Assembly: GCA_003537575.1 (NCBI GenBank)
Contig: DPRS01000004.1
Coordinates: 17,795 to 81,794, forward strand
Length of the DNA stretch: 64,000 nt
Direction: 5' to 3'
Source of the DNA: Oxalobacteraceae bacterium
Lineage (GTDB): Bacteria; Pseudomonadota; Gammaproteobacteria; Burkholderiales; Burkholderiaceae_D
Shown here: positions 17,334-27,273 of the stretch, piece after piece
How the letters are laid out: the number at the start of each line of letters is the position of its first letter
How positions within the stretch are numbered: position 1 is the stretch's first letter
Position numbers and translations under genes: made by a program
Notes under the pieces: generated by a model
Told to the model about the DNA's origin: nothing
The model's database searches: none
The model's input: only the letters and a program-made list of their open reading frames with translations

Positions 17334-18269
17334 TTATTCCCCGGGCGCCGTGAAGCCGGCTTCGCCCGGTCCCGGCGGGCGCCCGTCGGCGCCGAACAGC
17401 AGGCTTTGCGGCTGTTCGCGGAAAGTGTCGATGGTACGGTTCAGGGCGCGCAGGGTCGAACGGGCATCGTGCGTCAGCGGCAGCACTTCCGTTTCGAGGC
17501 GGTTGGCGACGGCGCCGACCTGGTCGATGGTGACGGTGAGCTTGTCGATGGCGCCATCCGGTTGCTGCAGGCTGGTGCTCAGGGCGTTCAGGTTCTTGCT
17601 GAGGTCGCCGACATTTTTCGCCAGCGTGTCGACCGAGGCCAGGGTCTGGCTGGTCCGGTCGGCCAGCGCCGGCAATTTCTCCAGGGCCGGCTGCAGCTGG
17701 CGCGGAATCGCTTCAAGCTGGTTCGCCGCCTCGCTGACGGACTGGAACGTCGACAGGACCATTTTCTGGTTGTCCGGCCCCAGCATGAGATTGACGCGGC
17801 GGGTCAGTTCCTCTGCCTGGGTCAGGATCTCCATGCCCTTGCTTTGCAAGGAGTCGAACAGGCTGGGCCGCAGCTCGATGCGCGCCACTTTCTCTTCCGA
17901 ACTGTGCAGCCGCACCGGCTTGCTGCCGTCGTCGTCCAGCTGAATGTACGCAATCCCGGTCACGCCCTGGTAACCCAGCGTGCCATAGGTCGATTGCGTG
18001 ACCGGCGTGTCTGCCTGCACCAGCATCCGCACCAGGATCTGGCCCGGCACCGCGGGATCGAACTCGATGCTGTCGACCTTGCCGACGTCCAGCCCGCGGT
18101 AGCGCACTGTCGCCTGCGGACTCAGGCCGGGAACCGACATTTTGGTGGCGATTTCGTAGGGCACCATTTCGGTGTCGTCACGCTGCAGCCACAGAGCGAT
18201 CGCCACCGTCGCCGCCAGCAGCGCAATCGTAAACAATCCCGCCAATAATGCATGTGCCTTGTTTTCCAT
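17334..18269 (-). CDS. MCE-domain substrate-binding protein (MlaD-like)
   Basis: 311 residues. One N-terminal transmembrane helix (ALLAGLFTIALLAATVAIAL) anchors a single MCE domain (about 40-115; VPGLSPQATVRYRGLDVGKV, GYQGVTGIAYIQL), followed by a long alpha-helical coiled region to about residue 290. Such proteins form hexameric rings carrying lipid across the periplasm. The longer tail resembles the betaproteobacterial MlaD-like and PqiB/YebT style more than E. coli MlaD. Lies between ATPase and lipoprotein genes. Confidence 0.92.
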   Translation of the reverse strand: MENKAHALLAGLFTIALLAATVAIALWLQRDDTEMVPYEIATKMSVPGLSPQATVRYRGLDVGKVDSIEFDPAVPGQILVRMLVQADTPVTQSTYGTLGYQGVTGIAYIQLDDDGSKPVRLHSSEEKVARIELRPSLFDSLQSKGMEILTQAEELTRRVNLMLGPDNQKMVLSTFQSVSEAANQLEAIPRQLQPALEKLPALADRTSQTLASVDTLAKNVGDLSKNLNALSTSLQQPDGAIDKLTVTIDQVGAVANRLETEVLPLTHDARSTLRALNRTIDTFREQPQSLLFGADGRPPGPGEAGFTAPGE

Positions 18270-18290
18270 GTGTTTGCCTTATGCCTGCCG

Positions 18291-19124
18291 TTATGGGGGC
18301 GCAGCCTTGTGCTTCAGATCTTCCAGCGCGCGCAGGCTGCGCTCGCCCCAGAAATATTCCTGTATGAATGGATGCTTGACCGCCATGACCTGTTCGCGCG
18401 TGCCATTGGCAATCACATGCTTGTCGGCCAACACCGCAATCCGGGTCGACAGCGCATATAAAGTATCGAGGTCATGCGTGATCATCATGACCGTCAGTCG
18501 CATCGACTGGTGCAAGGAGCGGATCAGTTCGACGAAACTGTCGGCCATGCCGGGATCGAGCCCGGCGGTCGGCTCGTCCAGGAACAGCAGTTCCGGCTCC
18601 AGCGCCAGCGCGCGCGCCAGCGACACCCGCTTGACCATGCCGCCGGACAGGTTGGCCGGCATCGTGGTCGCCTGGGCAGGCGAGATGCCGACCAGGTGCA
18701 GCTTGAACAGGGCGGCATCGCGGATCAGCGCTTGCGGCAGCGTGCGCAATTCGCGCATCGGCAGCGCCACGTTATCGAAGGCGGAAAGCGCCGAAAACAG
18801 CGCGCCATGCTGAAACAGCATGCCCCAGCGCTGGCGCAGCTGCCGCAAGCGCGCGGCGTCGCCGCCATGGATGTTTTCGCCGAAAACTTCGACCGTGCCG
18901 CGGGCCGGGCGGTTCAGTCCGAGAATTTGCCGCACCAGCGCGGTCTTGCCGCTGCCGGAGCCGCCCACCAGGGAAAGGATTTCCCCGGTGCGCACTTCCA
19001 GGTCCAGATCGCGGTGTACCACGTTTTGGCCGAATTGCGTCCACAGGCCTTGCACCCGGACTGCCGGCTGATGATCGGATGGCGGCGCGGCCTGCGCTGC
19101 GACTGCGGTGGACTGTTCCTGCAT
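18291..19124 (-). CDS. ABC transporter ATP-binding protein (MlaF-like)
   Basis: 277 residues. Walker A GGSGSGKTA, Q-loop MLFQHGALFSALSAFDNV, ABC signature NLSGGMVKRVSLARALA, Walker B ELLFLDEPTAGLD and the switch His in MMITHDLDT are all present. The ATG at 19124 overlaps the permease stop (ATGA), so the two are coupled. Expected to energise lipid trafficking by the permease/MCE complex at the inner membrane. Confidence 0.94.
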   Translation of the reverse strand: MQEQSTAVAAQAAPPSDHQPAVRVQGLWTQFGQNVVHRDLDLEVRTGEILSLVGGSGSGKTALVRQILGLNRPARGTVEVFGENIHGGDAARLRQLRQRWGMLFQHGALFSALSAFDNVALPMRELRTLPQALIRDAALFKLHLVGISPAQATTMPANLSGGMVKRVSLARALALEPELLFLDEPTAGLDPGMADSFVELIRSLHQSMRLTVMMITHDLDTLYALSTRIAVLADKHVIANGTREQVMAVKHPFIQEYFWGERSLRALEDLKHKAAPP

Positions 19125-20254
19125 CAGCGATACCCCACGCCGCTGAAGACGATGGCGAATACGGCGTCGGCCAGGATCACGATGGTGATCGATGTCACCA
19201 CCGAGATCGTGGTGCCCTGGCCCAGGCTTTCGGTATTGGGCTTGATGCGCAAACCGAAATGGCAGGCTACCAGGGCGATCAGTATCCCGAATACCCAGCC
19301 CTTGCCGAGGCCGATCCAGTAATTGGCCATCGGCACTGCATCCGGCAGTCGCTGAATGAAGTAACCAGGCGATAGGTTCAGTTCCAGCACGGCGGCCGCC
19401 ATGCCGCCAATCAGCGCCATGGCATCGGTCCAGATCACCAGCAGCGGCATGGCGATCGATAATGCGGTGACTTTGGGCATGATCAGGCGAAAGCCGTGCG
19501 GCAAGCCCATCACCAGCATCGCATCCAGCTCTTCGGTGACGCGCATGACGCCGAGCTGGGCGGTGATCGACGAACCGGACCGGCCCGCCACCAGGATCGC
19601 GGCCAGCAGCGGCCCCAGTTCGCGCACCACGCTCATCCCGAGGATATTGACCAGATAAATGTCGCCGCCGAAGGTGCGCAACTGCTGCGCCGACAGGTAG
19701 GACAGCACCACGCCGATGAGGAAGCCGACCAGGGCGGTGATGCCGAGCGCCTGGTAGCCGGCATGGAAGACATTCGCGGAAATTTCCTTCCAGGGCCCGC
19801 GTTGCGGCCGGCGCAGGAAGGCGCCGATATCCAGCATCAACTGGCCGAACAGGGCCAGAAAGCCGAGCGCATGTCCAATCAAGCCCTGCCATGCGGCCAC
19901 GATCGCCGTGAATGCCTGCCAGCGCGGTTGCGGCGGCGCCGGCAAGCTCAGCGTGCCGGCCTCTTCGAGCCTGTCGAAATATGCCGCATGGCGCGGCGCC
20001 ACGATGAGGCCGGCAGGCCGGTGGCTTCCCCAGGCATTCCACAGCCATTGGGCGCCGATATGGTCGAGCGCGGCGATGTCCGACAAATCCCATTGCGGCT
20101 CGGCCTGTCCGGCCGGCACCAGGTTCAGCACGGCTTGCAGGGCTGCGAGGTCGCCGCGCTGCGACAGGGCATGCACATTCCATGCACCGCGCGCGCAAAG
20201 GCGCGGCGGATCGTGCTGGGCAAGGGTGAGTGCCGGTTTCTCGGAATAGGGCAT
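19124..20254 (-). CDS. MlaE-family ABC permease with N-terminal STAS-like domain
   Basis: 376 residues. The first ~110 residues are soluble and resemble a STAS domain (WDLSDIAALDHIGAQWLWNAW), fused to a permease with the MlaE signature (VRELGPLLAAILVAGRSGSSI and GVMRVTEELDAM). In E. coli the STAS protein MlaB is separate; STAS-permease fusions are known in other proteobacteria. First gene of the lipid-transport operon; the region to the divergent receiver gene at 20470 holds its promoter. Confidence 0.92.
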   Translation of the reverse strand: MPYSEKPALTLAQHDPPRLCARGAWNVHALSQRGDLAALQAVLNLVPAGQAEPQWDLSDIAALDHIGAQWLWNAWGSHRPAGLIVAPRHAAYFDRLEEAGTLSLPAPPQPRWQAFTAIVAAWQGLIGHALGFLALFGQLMLDIGAFLRRPQRGPWKEISANVFHAGYQALGITALVGFLIGVVLSYLSAQQLRTFGGDIYLVNILGMSVVRELGPLLAAILVAGRSGSSITAQLGVMRVTEELDAMLVMGLPHGFRLIMPKVTALSIAMPLLVIWTDAMALIGGMAAAVLELNLSPGYFIQRLPDAVPMANYWIGLGKGWVFGILIALVACHFGLRIKPNTESLGQGTTISVVTSITIVILADAVFAIVFSGVGYR

Positions 20255-20469
20255 GCCCCGAGTGTAAGGGAGATTGTCAAAAACGTCATCCCGGGCAAGA
20301 TAATGCTTGCCTTTTCCGGATGCGGCAAAGTGGGAAAGCCTTGTGATAAGGGCTGATTTTGCGATGCAAAAACAGGGCAATCCTTTGCCTTGCAAGCAGG
20401 CGGATGTGGTAACGTAATGCAATAAATTGTTCGAAATGTCAATTTCCCATAGGAAAGAAAACACGGGAT

Positions 20470-20907
20470 ATGAACAAGACGGTTTTACTGGTGGAGGACA
20501 GCCCGGATGAAATCCTGTTAGCCCGCCGGGCGTTTGCCAGCGCCGGACTGGCGGACTGCCTGCGGGTGGCCGAAAATGGCGAGGCCGCTTGCCGCCTGCT
20601 GCAGGAGGCGAACGACAGTTGGCCGGCAGTGGTGCTGCTCGATTGGCAAATGCCGGGCATGGACGGGCAGGCGGTATTGCGCGAACTGCGCCGGCAGCAT
20701 GGCTGCTGCACCGGGGAATCCGCATTGCCGGTGGCCGTGCTTTCTTCTTCCGACGATCCGGGCGATATCACCGCCGCCTATGCCGCCGGTGCCAGCAGCT
20801 ATCTGCGCAAGCCGGTGGATTTTGACGAGTTCGTGCAACTGGTGCGCGAACTGTGCCGCTACTGGATGGATCTTAACGTCATGCCGGCGTCGCGAGGCCT
20901 GGCATGA
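20470..20907 (+). CDS. Single-domain response regulator
   Basis: 145 residues, one receiver domain of the CheY/Rcp1 kind. Acidic pocket LLVEDSPDE, phospho-acceptor Asp58 in VVLLDWQMPGMDG, Thr/Ser switch near AVLSSSDDP and Lys in YLRKPVDF. No output domain. The stop overlaps the next gene by ATGA, so it is co-translated with a receiver-GGDEF-EAL protein and a large histidine kinase two genes downstream that could phosphorylate it. Confidence 0.92.
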   Translation: MNKTVLLVEDSPDEILLARRAFASAGLADCLRVAENGEAACRLLQEANDSWPAVVLLDWQMPGMDGQAVLRELRRQHGCCTGESALPVAVLSSSDDPGDITAAYAAGASSYLRKPVDFDEFVQLVRELCRYWMDLNVMPASRGLA

Positions 20908-22634
20908 AGCATTCTTTACTGCGCGTGCTGCTGGTTGAGGATGCCGACGATGACGCGCAATTGCTGTTGCGTCTGTTGCGCAAGGAAGGTTATGCCCCGG
21001 ACTATCAGCGCGTGGACAACCGCGAAGCCATGGCCGCGGCGCTGGCATCGGCAGGCTGGGACCTTATCATTGCCGACTATGCGATGCCCGGCTTCACCGC
21101 GCACGATGCGCTGGAAATCTACAAGCAGGCCGCGCTCGATATTCCCTTCATCATCGTTTCCGGCCACATCGACGACGTCTCCGCAGTGGCGGCGATGCGC
21201 GCCGGCGCGCATGACTACCTCCTGAAAAACAACCTGGCGCGGCTGGCGCCGGTGATCGCCCGCGAGCTTGACGAGGTGCGGGTGCGCGCGGCCCGGCGCC
21301 GCGCCGAGCAGGAGCTGCGCTTTCAAGCCTGCCATGATCCGCTGACCGGCCTGCTGAATCGGCGCGAGTTCGAGCGCGCCATGGAGCAGGCGGTGCGCAC
21401 CGCCCAGCGCGACCGTTCGCAGCACATGCTGTGCTACCTTGACCTCGACCAGTTCAAGCTGGTCAACGACACCTGCGGCCATGTCGCCGGCGACGAGTTG
21501 TTGCGCCTCCTGAGCGCCACCCTCGCCCAGCACGTCCGCGCCAGCGACACCCTGGCGCGGCTGGGCGGCGACGAATTCGGCCTGCTGCTGTCGAATTGCC
21601 CGCTCGACGAGGGGATGAAGATTGTCGCCGGCCTGCATGAAATCATCAGTGACTTTCGTTTCCAGTGGCGCGATTCCGCGTTCCAGGTCGGCTGCAGCAT
21701 CGGCGTCACCCTGATTGGCGCCGATACATCCGATGCCGGCGAGGCCATGAGCGCGGCCGATGTCGCCTGCTACGTCGCCAAGGAGCAGGGGCGCAACCGC
21801 TGCCACGTCTACCAGGCGGATGACAGGGAGCTGGCGCAGCGGCGCCGCGAGATGCAATGGATATCGTCCATCGGCGCCGCGCTGGAGAAGAACAGCCTGG
21901 TGCTGTACCTGCAACCGATCTACCGCATCAGCCGCGATGCCGCGCCGGCCCTTGCCGGCCACGAAATTCTGCTGCGCATGATCGACGCCGACGGCGCGCT
22001 GATTTTGCCGAATGTCTTCATTCCGGCGGCGGAGCGCTTCAAGCTGATGGCTTCGGTGGATCGCTGGGTGGTGCGCCGCCTGTTTTCCGCCATCGCCGAC
22101 GGCCACGTGGGACCTGAGCTGCTCGGCGACAATCTGCTCATGTTCATCAACATATCCGCGGCGACCGTCAACGACGCCACCTTTTTCGATTACGTGCAAC
22201 AGCAGCTGGCGGAATTTTCCATCCCGCCGCGCAGGGTGTGCCTGGAAATCACCGAATCGGCGGCGATCGCCAACCTCACCGCCAGCACGCCGCTGTTCAC
22301 CCGCCTGCGCCAGCTCGGTTGCCGCTTCGCGCTCGACGATTTCGGCAGCGGCCTGTCTTCGTTCGGCTACCTGCGGCACTTGCCGGTCGATTTCGTCAAG
22401 ATCGACGGCGGCTTCGTACGCAACATCGCCCGCAACGTGGTCGACATGGCGATGGTGGAAGCGATCAACAAGATCAGCCACGTGATGGGTCTGCAGACGA
22501 TCGCCGAATTCGTCGAATCCGAAGAGGTATTGCATGCGCTGCGCGAGCTCGGCGTGGAATTTGCGCAAGGTTATCTGCTGGGGCGGCCGCAAGTCCTGGT
22601 GGAAGCCGACGGCGCGGCGCGTCACGGAGAATAG
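20904..22634 (+). CDS. Receiver-GGDEF-EAL bifunctional c-di-GMP response regulator
   Basis: 576 residues. Receiver domain 1-125 with Asp58 (LIIADYAMPGF) and a KN where the Lys is expected (YLLKNNLA); GGDEF about 145-305 with an intact LGGDEFGLLL and an inhibitory-site RASD five residues before it; EAL about 320-565 with HEILLRM, INISAAT, LEITES, LDDFGSGLSSF, DFVKIDG and QGYLLGRP. Both synthesis and hydrolysis of c-di-GMP look possible from motifs. Middle gene of a three-gene signalling operon; the kinase follows after 3 nt. Confidence 0.92.
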   Translation: MKHSLLRVLLVEDADDDAQLLLRLLRKEGYAPDYQRVDNREAMAAALASAGWDLIIADYAMPGFTAHDALEIYKQAALDIPFIIVSGHIDDVSAVAAMRAGAHDYLLKNNLARLAPVIARELDEVRVRAARRRAEQELRFQACHDPLTGLLNRREFERAMEQAVRTAQRDRSQHMLCYLDLDQFKLVNDTCGHVAGDELLRLLSATLAQHVRASDTLARLGGDEFGLLLSNCPLDEGMKIVAGLHEIISDFRFQWRDSAFQVGCSIGVTLIGADTSDAGEAMSAADVACYVAKEQGRNRCHVYQADDRELAQRRREMQWISSIGAALEKNSLVLYLQPIYRISRDAAPALAGHEILLRMIDADGALILPNVFIPAAERFKLMASVDRWVVRRLFSAIADGHVGPELLGDNLLMFINISAATVNDATFFDYVQQQLAEFSIPPRRVCLEITESAAIANLTASTPLFTRLRQLGCRFALDDFGSGLSSFGYLRHLPVDFVKIDGGFVRNIARNVVDMAMVEAINKISHVMGLQTIAEFVESEEVLHALRELGVEFAQGYLLGRPQVLVEADGAARHGE

Positions 22635-22637
22635 CCA

Positions 22638-25600
22638 ATGACGTCGCCGAAGCCCGCCCCGCTTTACGGGCGCCGCAAGGCGATCGCCAGGCTGACACAC
22701 GCATGCCGCCAGGTCAACCCGACGCAGCCGGCATGGATCCTGGCCGAGGGGCCGGCCGGCATCGGCAAGACCAGCCTGGTGGCCTTTACGCGTGTTGCGC
22801 TGCAGCTGTCGTCGACGCAGTTCGGCGCCGGCAAGTTCGAACAATTCCATCGGCAGACGCCGTATGGCGCGCTGATCGTCGCCTTGCGCAAGCTGCTGCA
22901 GGCGGTAATGACATTGCCGCCTGCGCAGCGGCTGGAATGGCTCGGTCTTTTGCGCGGCGCCGGCGAAGTGCAGCTGGCGCCCCTGGCCGGCATCCTGCCG
23001 GAGCTTGACTTGCTGCTGGGTGCCTTGCCGGCACCCGCGCCGCTGCCGGCGAGGGAGGCGCAGGATCGCCTGGAAGCCGCGTTCATCCGTTTCATCGGCT
23101 GCTTTGCCAGGAGCGGCCATCCGCTGCTGCTGTTTCTCGACGACCTGCAATGGGCGGACGTCGGCACCCTGCGCCTGCTGCGCAATCTCGACAATGCCGC
23201 GCACCTGGGGCGCCTGATTGTGCTGGGGACCTTCCGCGACAACGAAGTCACCGCGCTGCATCCTCTCACGCAGTTGCTGGAATACCTGGAGAAGCGGGCG
23301 ACGCCCCCGGTGCGCATCCGCCTGGCGCCGCTGTCTGCGGCGGACATCGAGGAATGGCTGGCGGACACCTACGGGCTAGCATCACCGGACGCAGCGGCCT
23401 GGCTGCAGCAGCAGTCCGAGGGCAACCCGCTGTTCGCCAGCCAGTTGCTCGGCACCCTGCGCGAGCGCGGCGTCCTGCGCCGCGACGGCGCCGGCTGGCA
23501 ATGGGACGCCGGACGCCTGGTCGAGGCCCGCCTGGCGGGAAACCTTCTCGGCTTCATGGAGGCGCGCCTGCGCGAGCTGTCGCAGGAACAGCAAAACCTA
23601 TTGTCATGCGCTGCCAGCCTTGGCACCGAATTTGGCGAAGACGAGCTGATGTGCGTGCTCGACCTGCCGCGCGAGCTGGTCAAGAGCCTGCTGGCGCGCA
23701 CGGCGGAGGCGCAATTGACGGAACATGTGCGCGACGCCAACTGGCGCTTTGCCCATGATCGCATTCAGCAGGCCGCCTATCGCCTGTTGCCCGACGGGCT
23801 GCGCCGGCAACAGCACCTGCGTATCGGCCGCCTGCTGCTGGCGGCGACCGCGCCGGCAATGCTCGATGCCGCCAGCTTCGACCTGGCGGCGCAATTCAAT
23901 CACGCCGGCGACCTGCTCGAACCGGCCGAGATATTGCCGGTAGTCGGGCTCAATTTGCGCGCTGGCCGTCGCGCCAAGGCGGCGGCCGCGTTCGAGGCGG
24001 CGCTGGGGTATTTCTGCGCCGGCAAAGCGCTGCTGCCGGAATCGGCCTGGCGCAGCGACTATTCCCTCGTCTTCGAGCTGGTCACGGAAAGCGCCGAATG
24101 CGCCTATGCCGCCGGCGAACTGGATCTTGCCGGCCGCCTGCTCGATGAAGCGCTGGAACAGGCGCGCGACCGGCTCGACCGCGCCCGCATCTACGGCATC
24201 ATGATCATGTTCGCGTTGAATGCCGGCCGCGCCCGCGATGCCTGGGACCACGGCCGCATCTGCATGGCCGAATTCGGCATCGACCTCGGCGGCGACAACG
24301 ATGCGCTGGCACAAGCCATCGAGCGCGAAGAACCGCTCCTGCGTCGGCGGCTGGCGGCGGAAAGTCCGCAGGGCCTGCTCGACGAGCCCATGCATGCCAG
24401 TGCCGAACAGGAAGCGGTGGCCGATTTGTTCCTGCGCCTCTACGCCGCCGGCTACCAGATGGGCAAGCAGCCATATGCCTGGATCACGCTGCGCATGCTC
24501 GAATTCGGCCTGACGAGCCGACACAAGGCGGCCCTGGCGTACGGCATGATGAATTTTTCCGTGCTGCTGGCCTCGCGCCATGGCGCCTATGCTGAAGCCG
24601 AACGCAATGCCCAGCTGGCGCTGCAACTGGCGCAACGGCTCGACAACGCGCAGTTGCGCTCGCGCATCGACTACACCTACGGCTCCATGGTGGCGCACTG
24701 GACCCGTCCTGTCGCCGCTGGCCTGCAGGCGCTGGAGCGCAGCTACGAGCTGGCGCTGCTCAATGCCGACAAGGTCTACATCGGGCTGGGACTGAGCTTC
24801 AGTTTCCGCGCGCGCATCATGGCCGGAGAGCCGATACCCGCCTTGCTGAAGAACTGGGAGCAGACGGCGCCGGTGATCGAACAAATCAACTCGGTGCCGA
24901 TCGCCGCCGTGTACGCGATGATCCGGCAGTGGCTGCGCGCATGGCAGGGAAAAACCGCCGCGCCGACCACGCTTGCCAGCGAGGATTTCGACGTCCAGGC
25001 CTTCGAGGCGCAGTTGCAAGCCATGCCGGCCAAATCGCCTTATCACTGGTTCGGCCTGCTGCAGGCGATCCTGGCGCACATGCACGGCGAGACCGCATTG
25101 GCGCAACGCTGGATCAGCCATGCCGATGGCAATCTTGCGGCAGTGACGGGGCAGCTCGCCATCCCTGAGCATCATTTCTGGCGCGCGCTGATCCTGCATG
25201 CGGCGGGCGATGTCGAGGCCTTGCCGGACGGCCTGCGAATGATGGAAGCATGGAGCGCGGCCTGTCCGGCCAATTTCGGCCATCGCGCGCAGCTGTTGCG
25301 CGCCGAGCTGCTGCGCTCGCGAAAGCAGGCGGAAGCGGCGCTGGAGGCTTATCAGTCCGCCATCGAACAGGCGCGCCAGCAGCAGCATTTGCTCCTGCTG
25401 GCGCTGGCGCTGGAACGGCTGGGCGGCTATTTCCTCGAATTGCATCTCATCCACCAGGCGCGCGCCTACCTGCAGGAGGCGGTTGCGGCATACCATGCCT
25501 GGGGCGCGCCTGCCAAAGCGCGTGAATTGCAAGCGCGTTATCCCGAGCATACCGTGCTGCCGGGGGCTGCCGCCAGCGACGCGGCGACCGCCGCTCCGCA

Positions 25601-27230
25601 AGCTATCCTGGATGCCTTGGGTGACATCCATCTTGACGGCTTGTTGCGCCAGTTGCTGCCCCAGCTCGCGCGCACGGCAGGCGCCAGCCGGGCCGCCGCC
25701 TTCATCGCGCGCGAAGGCGAACTGATGCTGGAAGCGCAGCATCTGCAGGATGGCAACGGCGAGGATTTGCCGCTACCGCTGCTACTGCAGCACGCCGGGG
25801 AGTACCCGGCGCAGCTGATCTTTGACAGCTTCGAATTGCCGCAGCCCACGGTGCTGACGGCGCCTGCCCGGCATCTGCGCTATGCCGCGCTGGACTGCTG
25901 GGAACGGCACCCAGCCACGGCAGTGCTATGCCTGCCGATCCTGCGCCACGGCCGCCTGCTCGGCGCGTTCTACCTGGAGCGCAGCCAGGGCGAGAGTTTC
26001 GCTGCCGCGCTTTCGCTGCTGGAGCCGCTGTTGCCTCAGCTCGGAGCGGCGATCGAAAACGCGCTGCTGTATGCCGACCTCGAGCAGCAAATCGTCGAGC
26101 GCAGCCGCGCTGAGAAAATCGCCCGCGAAGGCGAGCGGCGCTGGCGCACTTTCCTCGAAAATGCCCGCATGGCGGTGCTTGCGCTCGATCTTTCCGGCAC
26201 GATCGAGTACGTCAATCCCTACTTGTGCGGGCTGTTCGGCTATGCTCAGGAAGAACTGGTCGGCAAGGACTGGACCCGCATGCTGCTGCCGCAGGATGCG
26301 GGCGCTGAAGCGCAGGCGGCGTTGCTGGCGGGATTGCGGGCGCACGGCCATTGCAGCAGCCTTGCCACGCTGCGCACCAGGGATGGACAGGATCGGCTGA
26401 TCGCCTGGTCCAGTTCGCTGTTGCGCGACCCGGATGGCCGGCCGCTCGGCAGCATCGGCATCGGCGCCGACATGACCGATCAGCGCCGGGCCGAACGCGC
26501 TCTGCGCGAACTGAACGAAGAGCTGGAACAGCGGGTGGCGCAGCGCACCAGCGACCTTGCCGCTGCCAACCTGGAGCTCGATTCCTTTGCCTACTCGATT
26601 TCGCACGATTTGCGCGCGCCGCTGCGCAGCATCGACGGCTTCAGCCAGGCGCTGACGGAAGACTACGGGCATGTCTTCGACGCCCAGGCGCAGGATTACC
26701 TGCGACGGGTGCGTAATGCCGCGCACCGGATGGGCGGCATGATCGATGCCATGCTGAACATGTCGCGCCAGACACGGGGCGCGCTGACGGCGCAAGAAAT
26801 CGACCTGTCGGCGATGGCTCTCGAAGCGCTGGAAGAACTGCGCCAGCGCGCGCCGCAGCGCCAGGTCAGGGCTGCGGTCGCGCCTGGCTTGCTGGCGCGG
26901 GCCGATGCCCGCCTGCTGCGGCTGGTGCTGGATAATTTGCTGGGCAACGCCTGGAAGTACAGCGCCGGCACGGCAGACGCCGAGGTTGCGCTCACGGCGG
27001 AGCGGCGCGACGGCGAGACTGTGTATTGTGTGCGAGACAATGGTTCCGGCTTCGACATGGCGCGTGCCGGCAAGCTGTTCCACGCATTTCAGCGCCTGCA
27101 TGCGGATGTGGAGGGGCATGGCATTGGCCTGGCCACCGCGCAACGCATCATCCATCGCCATGGCGGCCGCATCTGGGCAGAGGCGCAGCCAGGCAAGGGC
27201 GCGGCCTTTTTCTTCACCCTGGCCGCCTGA
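22638..27230 (+). CDS. Giant AAA-ATPase / GAF / PAS hybrid sensor histidine kinase
   Basis: 1530 residues. AAA_16-type NTPase at the N-terminus with Walker A GPAGIGKTS at 38-46 and Walker B LLLFLDDLQWAD near 165; then ~600 residues of helical TPR-like repeats; GAF about 1000-1130; PAS about 1165-1280 (FLENARMAVLALDLSG); coiled coil; HisKA with SISHDLRAPLRS (His about 1323) and HATPase with DNLLGNAWKYSA, VRDNGSGFDM and GHGIGLATAQRIIHRHGG. Many related AAA-histidine kinases carry an N-terminal Ser/Thr protein kinase; here it is absent and the protein starts directly with the ATPase. No transmembrane segment, so cytoplasmic. Likely partner of the two upstream receivers. Confidence 0.9.
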   Translation: MTSPKPAPLYGRRKAIARLTHACRQVNPTQPAWILAEGPAGIGKTSLVAFTRVALQLSSTQFGAGKFEQFHRQTPYGALIVALRKLLQAVMTLPPAQRLEWLGLLRGAGEVQLAPLAGILPELDLLLGALPAPAPLPAREAQDRLEAAFIRFIGCFARSGHPLLLFLDDLQWADVGTLRLLRNLDNAAHLGRLIVLGTFRDNEVTALHPLTQLLEYLEKRATPPVRIRLAPLSAADIEEWLADTYGLASPDAAAWLQQQSEGNPLFASQLLGTLRERGVLRRDGAGWQWDAGRLVEARLAGNLLGFMEARLRELSQEQQNLLSCAASLGTEFGEDELMCVLDLPRELVKSLLARTAEAQLTEHVRDANWRFAHDRIQQAAYRLLPDGLRRQQHLRIGRLLLAATAPAMLDAASFDLAAQFNHAGDLLEPAEILPVVGLNLRAGRRAKAAAAFEAALGYFCAGKALLPESAWRSDYSLVFELVTESAECAYAAGELDLAGRLLDEALEQARDRLDRARIYGIMIMFALNAGRARDAWDHGRICMAEFGIDLGGDNDALAQAIEREEPLLRRRLAAESPQGLLDEPMHASAEQEAVADLFLRLYAAGYQMGKQPYAWITLRMLEFGLTSRHKAALAYGMMNFSVLLASRHGAYAEAERNAQLALQLAQRLDNAQLRSRIDYTYGSMVAHWTRPVAAGLQALERSYELALLNADKVYIGLGLSFSFRARIMAGEPIPALLKNWEQTAPVIEQINSVPIAAVYAMIRQWLRAWQGKTAAPTTLASEDFDVQAFEAQLQAMPAKSPYHWFGLLQAILAHMHGETALAQRWISHADGNLAAVTGQLAIPEHHFWRALILHAAGDVEALPDGLRMMEAWSAACPANFGHRAQLLRAELLRSRKQAEAALEAYQSAIEQARQQQHLLLLALALERLGGYFLELHLIHQARAYLQEAVAAYHAWGAPAKARELQARYPEHTVLPGAAASDAATAAPQAILDALGDIHLDGLLRQLLPQLARTAGASRAAAFIAREGELMLEAQHLQDGNGEDLPLPLLLQHAGEYPAQLIFDSFELPQPTVLTAPARHLRYAALDCWERHPATAVLCLPILRHGRLLGAFYLERSQGESFAAALSLLEPLLPQLGAAIENALLYADLEQQIVERSRAEKIAREGERRWRTFLENARMAVLALDLSGTIEYVNPYLCGLFGYAQEELVGKDWTRMLLPQDAGAEAQAALLAGLRAHGHCSSLATLRTRDGQDRLIAWSSSLLRDPDGRPLGSIGIGADMTDQRRAERALRELNEELEQRVAQRTSDLAAANLELDSFAYSISHDLRAPLRSIDGFSQALTEDYGHVFDAQAQDYLRRVRNAAHRMGGMIDAMLNMSRQTRGALTAQEIDLSAMALEALEELRQRAPQRQVRAAVAPGLLARADARLLRLVLDNLLGNAWKYSAGTADAEVALTAERRDGETVYCVRDNGSGFDMARAGKLFHAFQRLHADVEGHGIGLATAQRIIHRHGGRIWAEAQPGKGAAFFFTLAA

Positions 27231-27273
27231 GGCGGCGCTGGAAGCCCCGGTAAATCCCGCTACAATGCAGGGC

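Noticed and set aside
15531..18248. Plus-strand 905-residue open frame
   Set aside because: Antisense to the VanZ, lipoprotein and MCE genes; composition biased and no family motif.
18291..20198. 635-residue frame covering the MlaF gene
   Set aside because: The first ~358 residues are shadow of the permease; the real ATPase starts at 19124.
20916..23261. Minus-strand 781-residue open frame
   Set aside because: Antisense to the receiver-GGDEF-EAL and AAA-kinase genes, a GC-driven shadow.
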